A stretch of DNA of 64,000 nucleotides from Taxillus chinensis (taxonomy: Eukaryota; Streptophyta; Magnoliopsida; Santalales; Loranthaceae): NCBI GenBank assembly GCA_023512835.1, contig CM042084.1, positions 15,882,403-15,946,402 on the forward strand. Direction: 5' to 3'. Under the pieces are notes generated by a model, which ran no database searches, was not told the origin of the DNA, and saw nothing but the letters and a program-made list of their open reading frames with translations. The position numbers were made by a program, and so were the translations under genes. Shown in pieces: positions 48,567 through 61,037 of this stretch. Numbering within the stretch: the first letter of the stretch is position 1; every line of letters begins with the position of its first letter.

Positions 48567-48920
48567 GGCCCCAATTTCATATGCCAAGTGTGATGCGGTT
48601 GTAGAACGAGATGGTAGATTTCTCAGGCCATTGACCCAAGATGCATTAAGGAAATTGATGAAAGATTTATGTGAGTGTTTTTTAGACTTGGACCGACACG
48701 ATTAATGAACCACGGGAAAGATATACAAATGACTCAACAGCTGTTACATTTCTATATCTTTCCTGTGGTTCATTAACTGAGTCAGTACCAAGTTCTAAAA
48801 AGCACTCACCGAAATCTTTCATCAATTTCCTTAATGAAATACTTGGGTCAATGGCTTTGAGAAATCTACCCTCTACTGTTTCTACAACTGCATCTACACT
48901 TGGCATATGGAATTCAGGCC
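48567..48920. repeat. 354-bp inverted duplication (hairpin-forming)
   Basis: The left arm 48567-48731 and right arm 48747-48920 are imperfect reverse complements over about 165 bp, with only about 15 nt between them, itself containing the palindrome aacagctgtt. Matching landmarks: catatgccaagtgtgatg / cacttggcatatg, agatttctca / tgagaaatct, ggaaattgatgaaagattt / aaatctttcatcaatttcc, and ggaaagatata / tatatctttcc. Both arms keep a similar coding sense (VDAVVET-like and LRKLMKDFGECFLEL), so a coding piece was duplicated head-on. A transcript would be a long double-stranded hairpin. Confidence 0.88.
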
Positions 48921-49990
48921 TTCCAATAGCAGACTCAACGGAGGATGAAGATGAAGTGCTTGTAGTGACGGTGGTGCCTATGGTTTTTGGGTTAACAGTT
49001 CTTGTTGGCTCCTGGATCTATGAATTATATACTAGTATAGGTGTTGTGCATGTAGCAAACATTTTATGACTTCAAAATGTATGTGAATATCATTCATGGA
49101 TAATATCCATATATTTTTTTTCAATCTTTAATGGGTCACATGAATTTCTTTCGCATTTTACTCCAAAAGCGTAATATAAAAGTTGAATTGTTAAAATGAG
49201 AAAAAATATATTTTAAAAAGTCAAATTTAAATAGGTCATTATAAATATTTTAATAAAATGTGATTTGCAAAAATGCTTTTAGAAAGAGAATGAATGGCTG
49301 ATATTAACAATATATTTTAAACTAAATTTGTACTAGCTCATTTTAAATTCAAATATTTTAACACAATATATTTATATGTTTATATAATTATAATTATAGA
49401 ATTATAATATTTAATAAGATAATAATTTTGTAAAAAGTTTAATTAATTATTGAATGGTTTTTTGATTTTAAAAATATTTGCCAATTTTTAAGATTAATTT
49501 TGAGAAAGAGGCTTCCATATCCATGCCCAACACCACTAGTAGATTTAAAAGTAAGAACATGTTCTGAAAACATGCCCAACACCCTACTGCCTAATCACAA
49601 CGCATTGCGATGAGTTTGATGTAAAAGTTCTGAAAAGCTTTGGAATGGTTGAGTCATATGGTGAGGCGTCGCCTCCATTGGATGGTTGAAATCATTACTA
49701 ACAGGCACATGCGGAGATAGTATGGGTGCACAACATGGACTGCTAGCGACATGGGGAGTGTGAGAGGATATCTACACATAGCGGAAAGAATGAGAATCAC
49801 GTTAGTGTGGGAAAATCAAACTTTATGGAAAGTTAAATTTAATGCGCTTGCCTCATATGACTGTGACGTTTGAGATGGTATGGGTGCACACCAGGGATTG
49901 CTTGCGACATGGGGACTGTACGAGGATATCTACAATAAAAGCAAACGATGAGAACAACATAGTAGATATTCGGATATATTAAATGTACGA
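48921..49990. other. AT-rich transposon-side DNA
   Basis: 48921-49070 stays briefly open. 49100-49500 is AT-rich without features. Near 49710-49800 and 49873-49965 there is a diverged direct repeat (tatgggtgcacaacatggactgct / tatgggtgcacaccagggattgct, then gcgacatgggga and ggatatctaca). It may belong to the 3' part of the minus-strand FAR1/MULE gene. Confidence 0.4.
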
Positions 49991-49997
49991 ACTTACA

Positions 49998-52359
49998 CTT
50001 TCTTGACTGTGAATGAAGGTCTCGCCAGGTTGGGATCTAGTAGTGTCAATATTGTGCATATCCATGTTAGTATTAGGGAATAAAACCCTGGCCACAGCTG
50101 GTTTGTCCGCTCCATCCAACTAATAATCAAGAAACACATTAGAACACAGTAAAACACACGACAACACAATATAACCTTGGGCATACCTCTACATGTTTCC
50201 CTTTCGATGCTGTTTTCTTTGATTTTGCCCTAACTTTGCGCATTTCCACCTCCATCCTTGATGCTCTACGTGAAGATGCCAGTTTACCTTTCCCTCGCAC
50301 GAGATGTGGACTCCGTATGTCATTTTCTGTATAACATACATTTGAAACTGTTTGTGGCATTGGTGGGAGTTCTTGGCTGGCATCATACAAATTGATCATT
50401 GCATGCAACTTACATTTGGCATCCTGAGTATGCTCTGTACTACCCGCCGAAGTAATCATCGATACCGGATATGTAATAATTCGGAATATCTATTACAATC
50501 TGGACGTTGTTCGGCTGCATCATAGCTCATATGAATTAATCTGTATCATCTTTTAATATCCTTCCTCCATCGATGCAAAATATATTTATCCGGCAATTCT
50601 TTAATCTCGTTACATCTATAAACGGCAAAAATGTGACAACACAAGATTCCCCTCGTCTCAAACAATCCACAAAAACACTTTACAGTTGCATCGACCTCAT
50701 TAAAATTCACCAAAAATGTCACTACCTTACTAAAATCTTCAAAACTAACTTCGTCATGAATGAGATAGGTCTATATCGCACCATCACACTGATGTAACTT
50801 TGGATTCAAATCAATCATGCCAGTGAATTGCTTTTGAACTTCTTTGAATTTTGCATGTGTGTACAACTCCTGGAATCTCTTCTCGATTGGTGATCTAGAT
50901 ATACAAGGAATCATGGTAGTAAATGAGTAAAAGTCTGCAGCAATTTCCTTCTCAATTTTTTTTTTCAAAGCGTTATCAAACTGGTCAACGAACTCTTTCA
51001 AGTTTGTATTAGCATGAACATAACCATCAAAAAATGCATTCATGCTCTCACTCCGTTGGGTAGTACTCATTCCAGCCCAAAATGCATCTTTCAAATATGC
51101 TGGAACCCAATACAAACGATCAGTGTATAGGCTTTTCAACCAAACATTCTCTTCTAAGTTATAAGTGGCAATCAATTGAATCCAAGACTTCTCAAACTCT
51201 TCAACACTCTGGCTGTCATACACACATCTCATCAATTCATTTTTCATCCCTGCTTTGTATGAACCATATGAGTTGAGTTTCTCTAGAACTTTCTTCATTA
51301 TATGCCATAGACAAAATCTGTGTTTGGTCTCTGGGAAAATAATAACAATTGCATTTTTCATTGCTCTATCCTAATCAATGATAATGGCTTTCGGAGCTAT
51401 ACCATCCATACACTGCAACCAAGTCTGAAATAACCACACAAAGGTCTCAGTGTCCTCACTAGATATCAAACCTGCTCTTAGCAAAATTGATTGCCCATGG
51501 TGGTTGACACCAACAAAATGGTGCAAACGGCATCCCATACCTATTTGTCAGGTAAGTTGTGTCGAATGTGACCACATCACCAAAATATTGGTAGTCTGCT
51601 CTACTACGAGGGTCTGCCCAAAATACATTCCTTAACCTCCCGTCCTCATCTAAATCCATCAACGCAAAGAATCCAGGATTTTTATACTGCATCCGTGAAA
51701 AATAGTCTCTAAGTGCGCTAGCACCACCTGCACCAAGTCTCAGATGTCTTTCCTTATTGATATAATTACGACAATCCTTTTCCAAAAAAGGAAGATTCTC
51801 AAATCCACCAGCACCAACAACAAGAGATCCAAAGTTCTTATTCATTCGGATGCCAGCCAAGTCATTTGTATCCAAGATTCTTTTTATTGGCTCACTCACT
51901 TCTCTATTACATCGAAAGTAGCAAGATTTCTTCGGACTAAGGCCATGATTATGGATGTTATGAACTGTAGTCAACCGAAGCTTTCCATCAATTCTTAAGG
52001 CATTAATCTTAGCCTTACACTCTGTCTTCCCTGTTGGACGTGGGTTAGCCACATTGGAAGTCCTATTTCGAGCTTTCCCACCCGAGCACAAGCAAGGGTG
52101 ACATATCTAATCGCGTCATCTTCTCCCTTCTCAGTCCTTTTTGTCATCAACCCAAAGCCACATTTCTTCCCATATTGTTTATAATAACTTAGTAATTCTT
52201 TAAATGCATTAAATTCCATCCCCTTTATGGCTCCTCAACCATATCGTCATTCTCCACTATAACATTCTGCGATATCCCTGGACTACCATTCGGTGTATTT
52301 TGTCTATCCTCCTTGCATTCTTCATCTACTATACATGCTTGTTCTTTGTCGTTTGTCAT
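49998..52359 (-). pseudogene. FAR1/MULE transposase pseudogene
   Basis: Read on minus from ATG 52359. An acidic lead is followed by the FAR1 DNA-binding zinc domain (YYKQYGKKCGFGL; KTECKAKINALRI; HNIHNHGLSPKK). Then come FFALMDLDEDGRLRNVFWAD and the MULE transposase core: DVVTFDTTYLTNRYGMPFAP with the first Asp, IIIDQDRAMKNAI with the second Asp, and HRFCLWHIMKKV. Next are TTQRSESMNAFFDGYVHANT and the SWIM finger near 50640-50700 (CFCGLFETRGILCCH). A basic tail is at 50459-50139 (RRASRMEVEMRKVRAKSKK), and a last short exon-like piece follows to about 49998. Frameshifts near 52230, 52085 and 51520, and stops near 51360 and 50780, kill it. It is like FAR1-RELATED SEQUENCE 5, but context with CTCGAG arrays suggests a transposon copy rather than a domesticated regulator. 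Confidence 0.87.
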
Positions 52360-52449
52360 GCTGAAATAACAAAAATTCCATTGTCAATATATTATTCAAT
52401 TGGATAAATAACATCAAAACTAATCGTAAAAATAAAAGTAAATTCCGAC

Positions 52450-52680
52450 ATTCAAACTTGGTTTGTTCGAGCAAAGTCCCATGCCTTGCTCGAGCTAGTC
52501 TCGAGCTGAGAGACTTGATCGAGACTAGCTTGAGTCCTGCTCAAGCAATGTCTCGAGCAGGACTCGAGCTAGTCTCCAGCTGAGAGACCTGCTCGAGACT
52601 AGCTCGAATCCTGCTCGAGCAATGTCTCGAGCTGAGAGACTAGTTCGAGACCTGATCGAGACATTGCTCGAGCAGTAGCA
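52450..52680. repeat. CTCGAG-rich palindromic array 3
   Basis: Repeated modules of gctcgagctagtctcgagct, gagagacctgctcgagacta and tgctcgagcaatgtctcgag, in both orientations. It lies just upstream (minus sense) of the FAR1/MULE transposase start and shares vocabulary (gagctgaga, ctcgagca) with array 2. Confidence 0.85.
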
Positions 52681-52864
52681 AGCTAAAATAATTAGCTAAA
52701 TTTATATTTAGATTGTTACAATAACATTTTAACTAATATTACTCTAACAGAATACCATTTATTTTTTTTTCTTAACTATCTTTTTTCTTAATCTATCCTT
52801 GAGTTATATTCTCCCAAATCCCTAATTCATTTTCTATTATCACTTATGCACTTACGCAATGTAG
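52681..52864. other. AT-rich spacer
   Basis: Nothing recognised between array 3 and the BTB/POZ fragment. Confidence 0.5.
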
Positions 52865-53473
52865 AATGGGCAACACAACGGCGACGCGGGGACGACTCGA
52901 TTGCATGCACCATTGAGCTAGATCTGGTCGTGTTTTCCCAATTTAGGGTCTGCTTCACAACACCCTTTTGAGGTCGAGAATCTGCAGGCTAGAGAAGTCC
53001 GTTGCTCCAGCCGCTGCGACCGACGGCGAAATCTCGAGGAGTGAGTCCACAACGGCAAACTGGGTAAGGATCGTGATCTTCCTCTGCAATGACCAGTCGA
53101 AGGACGTGATCCTGTTGCCGTGTGCGACATGGATGGAACCAAACGTTGTCGCTAATAGGGCCGAGGGCGTGTCACGGTCGTTCAGGGGTAGGACCAACGA
53201 TTTTTCGAGGTCGAAGGCATCGAACTGAGATGGGTCGGACTAGGAATCGACGAGGAGGGTCTCAATCACGTAGAACTAGACCTTGGCGAAGATGTCGTAG
53301 AGATCAAAAGCCCTAGCCTTAGAAGGGAGGTTTCCTGTCCGGAGCAGGGACAGGAGAATGGAGGACAGTTCTGGGTCGCGGTCTATGAAGGGGACAACAT
53401 CGGTTCGGCACTGTGAAACCTTGGAGAAGTGGGACCCCAATCCGATGATGCGGGGAGGGAGGAGGAGTGTCAC
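52865..53473 (-). pseudogene. BTB/POZ protein (At5g41330-like) fragment
   Basis: On minus the translation gives VPFIDRDPELSSILLSLLRT, GNLPSKARAFDLYDIFAKV, then after an in-frame TAG, FYVIETLLVDS, another TAG, and SDPSQFDAFDLEKSLVLPLN. It continues with FGSIHVAHGNRITSFDWSLQ and VVDSLLEISPSVAAAGATDF. A one-base shift leads into VVKQTLNWENTTRSSSMVHA. This is the second half of a BTB/T1-type domain and the start of the beta-propeller-like part of plant BTB/POZ proteins of the At5g41330 type. The family's N-terminal NVGG motif and the C-terminal half are missing. Two stops and a frameshift show it is dead. It sits beside the MULE block and may have been captured by it. Confidence 0.82.
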
Positions 53474-55890
53474 GAGGTCAGATTTCTGCGCCTCTCAACC
53501 CATTGCGGCACTTAGTTTCTCTTTATACGGTCCACTAAGTTTAGCCTTTGAAGGTTGAAGCGCACGTAAACTGGTTTCGCTATACCATTGGGCTCATCAA
53601 GAGAACGACTCTAGGTCTCGACCAGTTTTTGTAAGGATGACCAAATCCCTTCTTCAACGTCAAGTCCTTGACTAGCGGCGTACTCCCCGCATTCAACCGG
53701 GTCGGCACATCTAAACTCCAAAGGGGCTCCATCCATTCTCCTCCACGAACTGCCTGGAGCTTTCCGCTGTGTACTGTCTACGCTTCAACCTGCCCCTCTC
53801 CTACAAGAAGCACAAATACATTTCTGGATCGTGCCACTGAGAAACGTCTCAAATCCTCGGGACGTGACGGGAGGAAGGGCGACAACGACACGGGGAGGGC
53901 AGCGGGGGGGAGGGCGAGGCGGGAGGGCTGAACGGGCGATGGGAAAGGAAGACGCATGAAGATTGTGAAGGGTATTTTAGGTTTTTAATAAAATTGGTTG
54001 ATGTGTTATGACAGCTAAAAGCTATAAATTTAGGTAAATTTACTTAAATTTATTATTATAACTGGCAATATAGCTGACTATTGGAGATACATTTTAGGTA
54101 AATTTGGCTATAGCTAATGATATAGCTTGCCTATTGGAGATGCTCTATGGAATTAATCATGAAATTTGATTTTTTATTATATTGGACTGGCTCTTTGACA
54201 TTTGAAAGTCTTTTTAATGAAATTATTGAAATTGCACTTATTTGAATCTACAGTCATGTCTTTTTATTTGTCAGGTAATAATGCAAACAAATATAATATA
54301 AAAAAAACGTAAAAATAAAAATATGCATATTCAATCCGAATAAAATGAAGCCCAACAAAAGTCATCAACTTCACTAATTTGCACATACTTGAATCAACAA
54401 TCACGTCTTTTTATTTGCTTGCACTTGAACATCTTTCACTGGATCAACCTCTAAAATTAAAAGAATTTGTTGAACAACCCATAACAAATAAACCCTCCAA
54501 CTAATTAGCACTACATTTACTATTCAATGTTGTCCTCCACTCCGAAGAATTCAAAGCAAATTTAACATTAGCTAAGGAGATGGTATATTACCGTACAACA
54601 TCGAATTAACAAAATTATCAAGCGAATCAAATAGTAAAAACATAACAAAATGAGTGATCGATCCTCATCATCTACTTTAATAATAATAATTTTCATATCC
54701 AAAATAATTCTACTAAGTAATCCAGATGATCACAAAGAGGTGTACCTTCATGCATTATAAGGGTATATAAACGGTAAGTAAAGAATTTCTTCCTCTCTCC
54801 CACTTCTTTCAAAGTCTAACATTAGTTTTTTCATTGGCACCGTCTCTTGACAGAGGCAACAAAATTATATTGTTTGCTTTTTCATCAAGTTCTCCATGTT
54901 CCACACTTTCATCAATTTTTAAAATTACAATTTTGTCATCCTATGGTCCCAAAACCTTTGTAAATCCTTCTTGTCATAACAAAACTCGCATATTGAATCT
55001 ATTTCAAATTTTGGAGTAATCATCCTACAAAATACATATTTAACCTACTCTAATACAAGTTTGTTGGAGTAAACATCAACTAATTCACATGACAACAATA
55101 AAATATGGTCATCATAAAAATACAAGTTTTTTTTTTCATCATAAAAAAAATAAAATAAAAATGCATAATAGAAAATTAACTGATTCACATGACAACAAAT
55201 TTAATATGGTTCGGCAAAAATATGCCTAGTTGAGATAATCTAAAAAATTCAATAAGAGCATCTATATCAAGTTTGACATAATAAAATCTTCCCATAATTT
55301 AAGAATTTTTTTATATATTTACAAAAAAAAACATCCTTCAGTTCATAAAATGACATATATGGATAAGAAATGAATAGTAAATCGCATATTAATCCCTAAA
55401 TTCTTTTTAAAAATTTTTTATATAGATTCTTATACGTATAAACTTAATTTTAATAATTTAGAGCATCCACTCTAGATTCTCTATTTGTATTTTTTGGTTA
55501 ATTTGAATAACTAGTTTAATAAAAATGTCTAAAAACTATACTTTTCAAATTCTTTATTATAATCAAATTTTTAACTAAATGAATAGTAACTCTTTAAATT
55601 TAACTCAATATTATTCGCTCTTTATTTATTAAAATATTATATTTTCACTAATCACTTTTTTTTATTTTTTCTTCTCACATTTATTTTTTCATTTAAAAGA
55701 ATAAATAAATATTTAAAAAGTAATATTTTAATGAATAAATGGTTAAATAGAGGAAAGTGTGCTTAGATTCTTAAATAAAAAAATATTTTTAGTTATTTTA
55801 AAAAGTTAAATTTAAAGAGCTTATAATAAATAAAAGTAATAATATAAAAAATAAAAACTGAATTTATTTTATTAGAATTTTATAAGGAAA
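53474..55890. other. Intergenic, no gene recognised
   Basis: 53480-53940 is GC-rich with an unassigned plus frame (53668-53931) rich in Arg and Ser. At 54005-54150, repeated taaatttaggtaaattta and tatagct motifs end in ggagatgctcta, a small TIR-element edge. 54300-55890 is AT-rich; another gagcatccactctagattct edge is at about 55464 with a related gagctta near 55815, suggesting a MITE of about 360 bp. Confidence 0.45.
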
Positions 55891-55899
55891 ACATAACCA

Positions 55900-56400
55900 G
55901 AGGCTTTCGATCAGGTTGATAGAATTGCTTAACCCATCCAAATTGGTTTATTTAATTTTTGGTTTATTCGGTTTTTGGTTGTTCGGGTTAAATCGGATTA
56001 ATAATTTTCCTATTCAATCCTAGCATCGTCAATTTTTCACCTTAAACTCACAACATCAACACAAGCTATAATACAAAATCTAATATCTAATCTCAATAAA
56101 CAAATCAAATAAATTATAATCATCAAAAATACATTTGGATTAAATTTAGGAAGTCCGCAATTGATAAATTTTTACTTCCAATTGATAAATTTTTTATATT
56201 TCTTACCGTGTCAGAGAAAATGTCTTATCCAAAAGTATTCGTCGGTTGATTTGAGAGGGTTGCATTATTTATGTAATTGGTATATTTGATTTTTGGTCGG
56301 ATTGAGAGGTTAGTTAAACTGGCCAAATAAATATAGATTTATTTGATTTTCGGTTGGGTTAAATTGATACTGCCAAAAACAACGGATTTGGATTTATTTT
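55900..56400. repeat. MITE-like repeat with CGGTTTTTGG motifs
   Basis: Motifs such as ttggtttattcggtttttgg, gggttaaatcggatta and ttatttgattttcggttggg occur at both ends of a 450-bp stretch, a style shared by small plant hAT derivatives. The edges are not clear. Confidence 0.4.
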
Positions 56401-56409
56401 CCTTCAGTG

Positions 56410-57186
56410 CCCACATCTAAAATGGAAACGAATATCCGCCCCCGCTATCCCGCTCGCTATCCATTCCGCTCCCACTATGCGGGGCGGGTTACCCCGCCCA
56501 GGCAAGAGCGAGGTGCAGTTTTTAAACTTAACACCCAGCCTCAGGCGGGGACGGGGAGCAGTAATACGTAGCGGGATACCCCGCCCCGCCCCCGCTCCGC
56601 TTAATTTTAATAATATTTATTTTTAATTTTATAATATTTTAAATATTATTATTTAACTATTATTTATGATTTGTCATAGTTTTGAATGGTATTTATTATT
56701 GTAAAATTAAATCATTTTTGATAATTTTTAGGTTAAAATGATGTAGAAATTTGATTTAAGCCAAAATTATTGATATGAACAAATCTAATAACAAGCGATA
56801 ACAAGATGCGGGCAAATGAAACCTAATTCGCAGACACATTAAAGAACGATATATCCTGTCCCGCCTACATATGGAACAATATACAATCTTAAAATTTAAT
56901 CTACTACCTAAGCGATGACAGGAAGCGGTAATAGGTTGATTCCGCTCCCGATAGTATCCGAATTACTTCTATCAACTGATTCGTGGAGCCTCTAAAAGGC
57001 AGGATTGTCTTAAGAGAAAAATCAATAAAAGCGGATAGCGAGGAGCGGGCGAATGAAGCCTCCCCCGCTAACCCGGGGTACTCCGCCCTGCCTACACATG
57101 GGACGGGATACGATTTTAAAAAATTTTATCCGCCTAGGTAATAGAATAGGTAGACTCCGCCCATGCTATGGCAGGTAGCACCCCTA
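56410..57186. mobile_element. hAT-type MITE with GCGGGGCGGG motifs
   Basis: Both sides carry ccccgcccc / gcggggcgggt and gcgggta-type motifs, with an AT-rich centre (56600-56800). The right edge reads ggcaggtagcacccctagt, the usual complement of a taggggtgctacc end. The left edge is unclear (near gtgcccacatct). No coding capacity. Confidence 0.55.
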
Positions 57187-57188
57187 GT

Positions 57189-57495
57189 TCACATGTTCAT
57201 GGACGGTTGCTGTGTCTTGGGATTTATGAGTCGGCTGCGACGAACCGGTTTCGCAAAACAATCGCAGAGCAGATGGATCTCATCCGTATACATTCACTCA
57301 TTCAGTGGTACGAGATCTGTTTTTGTTGGATAACCAGGTCCCATTCCTAGTGCTGCAGGTGTTGTCATTAAGTACTCTTCAAATCGAACGTCTAACCTTG
57401 CGTGCTCATTTTCGTATGATACGTTTCCAATCCTGGCATTAGGTATGATCAGTTTCAAAACGAAACACAACCATTCATCTTCTTGCCCTTTGTAT
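57189..57495 (+). pseudogene. Partial DUF247 gene copy
   Basis: Diverged duplicate of part of the DUF247 gene (about 40735-41030). Shared sequence includes ttcatggacggttgctgtgt, gagtcggctgcgacgaacc and gttggataaccaggt, and further on cattttcgtatgat. Small deletions and stops break the frame, and the N- and C-terminal thirds are absent. It starts directly after the edge of a MITE. Confidence 0.85.
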
Positions 57496-58579
57496 ACGTA
57501 GATATAATATATGTTATAATATAGGTGTATGATTGCAGAATTGATATTAATTTTTAAATTTTTAATAAATATATCGTATGCACCTTTATGCTTGTCATAT
57601 TAAAAATAAAAATAATAATGGCGATAATCTCCAAAAATCAAAATGAAAATCATTGGCGGACGTGAAAAAAAAAAAAAAAAGACCTTGACAGTGAACCAAA
57701 TCTAAAGTTCCGTTAGCTCTGCCAGCCAGGAATTAACCCGTATTACTTTAGTATATGAAAGGACAAATCTTCCGTAGAAACAGACATAAAAGGTGATGTT
57801 ATTTTTCCTCGTACTTTTTAGTGTGGGCCTTGCCTCTCTCACAGTGCTTTGTAGAAACACAACACTGCTTTGGTTTGGTGGGGTTGAGCTGAAATCAAAT
57901 CAACACTCTCTGTAATTTAGTTCCAGTCACTGTTTTTTTCTGCATTTACTACTATTATTATTTTTTTCCTACCCAACTTTTGATATTAATTAACTAGATT
58001 TAATTTTTCGCACAGCCGGCTCATGGTGCAGTAACTGCAGTTTAGTAACTTTTCCAAATTTTAGAGTTTCATTTCTTTTAGTTTTTGAGCTTTCATTTTG
58101 GAAAAATTATGACTGTGGTTATAGTTTGACTGCAGTCTGGTTTTCTTGAGAAAGGACCTCTACAATGTCTGTGGAATCTGAAAATGAGAAAATTCATGCC
58201 TTGCCCATCTGTCATTTATTTTTAGATATTTTGTATTGTCTCTAAAATGTGCTACACCCTGAAACCCCACTTTTTCTTTTCTTTTTTTTTTAATTCCCAA
58301 ATGATATCCCCAAGTTGCTATTACAATGCCTTTTTAATATATTTGGGAATAACTGTTTATCTATTTATATATTACATTCAAATGATTACATTGTATGGCA
58401 AAAAATGGCCCATTTCTACTGTTTCTCATCACACAGCAAGGGAAACTAACCCCTAGAAGGGATGGAATACTATAGAAATTTTAGTGATAACCAGGATATA
58501 CTATCAGACACCATATGATGATGGCTCCTGCTTTAATACCGAAATCTTCTTAGCAAACACACGAAGAAAAAAAAATCCC
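57496..58579. other. Intergenic, downstream of polygalacturonase
   Basis: No gene. AT-rich with a short A run at 57667-57680. The last few hundred bases (about 58250-58579) probably include the polygalacturonase 3' untranslated region on minus. Confidence 0.5.
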
Positions 58580-60990
58580 CTAGCATGTGTACTTGTTGCT
58601 CTCTCCTATAACCTGAGGCTCCCCATCCTGTAAGCATGAAATGGGAGGTATTGTTATAGTTTCTTGACTACCATAAGCATTCCAGCAGAATGGATCAGCC
58701 ACTGATTCCCCTTGAGCAGGAAGAAGATTTATGTCCGAGAGTGTGATGTTTGTGCATGGCACCGTATCACTGCAAGCAAAATGTATTGGAGGCCTTCGTA
58801 TGTCGTAAGTGCCCTTTATGTTTTTGTATGACACCTCAGTCACATAAACGGCTGATGTTTGGTTTATACAACCCTTTGACAAGCAGTAGTACTGATCTAT
58901 GATCATGCAGTTTAAAACATTCTCCATCTGAACGTTTTCAAATTGGATGCCTGTTACAGAACCCGACCCGCCCTGCCATGTCTTGATCCTAAGCCCATTG
59001 TCCGAATCCTTTATGTTTACATTACGAACTGAAATGTTGGAAACACATGCCTGGGAATTGTGCACTCCAAGACTTCCAATACTGAGGAGCAAATAGACCA
59101 AGTTAGGAACAAGAATAGCTTGTTGGGCATTTAAACCTAACGCCACACTGAACAATCAACCTCGGCTCTTTTTAAAGTGCCTGCCTGTATTTTCTTTCTT
59201 CTTGTTATTCTAAATGTCCAGAGTGTTATTTATATGGTTACAAATTCTTAATTTATCATTCTGTTTTATTAAACTCTTTTATCTGCGAGTGACCACCAGT
59301 GTTGTGAGTTTGTGTTCCTTGCAGTTTGAAAAAATCATAATGACTTTTTGCAGTTGATCAATTATGGTGTAAGTTGTTTTAGTTTCAACTTTTATTCACT
59401 TAATATTTTAAGCTGCATTCTTAATAAATTTATAAGCACCATCCTTAATAATTTTTTTAGTTAGCTGATCAGACCTATGGCTGTATTATGTGGAGACTGA
59501 ATTGATTAGACCCAGCTGACAACTACAGGCTCTTGTCTAGGATAGTTTCCAAGTTCCAACCGACATTGCAGATAAAATGAAGAGGCAGTATATACCTGAT
59601 ACCGTGACTAGGCCCACAAGTGATTCGATCTATTTCAACATTTGAACAGCCCGATCCAATCGAAATGCAATCATCGCCTGTTAAGTAAGGACACGACGCT
59701 TTAGTTTAGAATTATACATGTACAGAATACGGTAAAGAACATCTAAATGACGATATATATATCTAGGATTCGTTACCATTGCCTATCACAGAGTCTAATA
59801 TTTGAACACTCTTTGTGTTCTCAATGTGGATCCCATCTGTATTGGGGCTAAGCTTAGGTGAGGAGATGTACAATTTATCTATCAGCACTCCTTCGCAGCC
59901 ATCAAATTTCATGTGGAACTGAGGACTGTTTTGGATTCGCAAGCTAGAGACCACCAAATTGTAGCTCATAAAGAACCGAATCAGCTGCGACAAGGAAGTA
60001 AATCTATCAATATCTAACCTTTACATTTTTAACAGACATGCATTGTTCATGAAAACTGTTGGATGGTTTTACTCACAGCAGGGCTTTCACAAGGCCCGCG
60101 CAACGTTGTTCCATTGGGACCCTGGAAATGGGCAACTCTAAATTTATATCAAAAAATCAAATGGATGGTGGGGAGGAGCAAAGACAACAGACCAGAGAGG
60201 AGATGAGCAGGAAATTAAATTACCCGATGGGGTTTGCATGGAAGCTCCCACCAGTCCTTGCCATTACCTTCAATGGTACCACTTCCCGTGAAGGTCATAT
60301 CGTCAAGCCGGTAAAACACGAGCCATTGCATTTTGCTGTCTGATTTTGGCCACTTATCAGGACCATTGGGCGGCATTAGAACCCCGTCCACCTTTTTTCA
60401 TTCAGAGATTTGGGAGTGGCACAACAAAGCATATGGATCAGAACACAGCCTCAAAATGATTTTAAAAAAAACAGGGGTGTTTATATAGTTATATCAGGTG
60501 TATATCCTCTTCCACGGACAGACAGCACATATGTGGATAAGTAATATCATGGAAAATGGTTTTTCAATCTCGCACAAGAGGTTAATTAAAGCACTACCAG
60601 TGTACGACTTACTTGGAACACAAGCCCCGGCTCGCATGGACCAGAGAAGATTGTAGAAGTAATGGTGAACACACCAGCGGCCGGAGCCAGAACGACTCCT
60701 GATTTGACTGCACATGCTGCTTTCCACGCGGCCGTGAATGCTGCCGTGTCATCCGTAGAACCATCTCCGACCGCGCCAAAACGTGTCACATCAAAAATGC
60801 CGGAAGTAGGTGGTCCAGAAGCAGCAGGGGGCGAAGAAACCGGGCTAGTAGTAGGGGAAGGAGAACGGGAAACAGGGGTTCCCTTGCCTGGCTTCCTGTG
60901 ATAATGGTATCTCCCATCCACATTGCTTGGGTTATAATGGCAAAGAACCACACCGATCCAGATGAACTGAAGCACCCGAACAAGCTCCAT
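58580..60990 (-). CDS. GH28 polygalacturonase (At1g48100/PGX3-like)
   Basis: Exons on minus: 60990-60613, 60391-60224, 60121-60077, 59984-59777, 59677-59596, 59081-58580; 1383 nt, 460 aa, phases consistent. ATG 60990 ([17 protein letters not shown]) is used: it is the first ATG and gives a signal peptide. A His/Lys and Ser/Pro-rich linker (residues about 30-65) precedes [17 protein letters not shown]. All four catalytic motifs are present: NTD 245-247, GDD 267-269, the His of SHGIS at 291, and RIK 325-327. It should be a secreted endo- or exo-acting enzyme cleaving de-esterified pectin in the wall during expansion or separation. The His-rich, Pro-rich linker is like Arabidopsis At1g48100 (PGX3); that subfamily call is moderate. 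Exon 3, only 45 nt, has a near-identical copy at 37.8 kb. Confidence 0.95.
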
Positions 60991-61037
60991 CTGAAACACC
61001 ACAAACGCTATAAATCCCGGGCCGAGTCTACAAAGAG

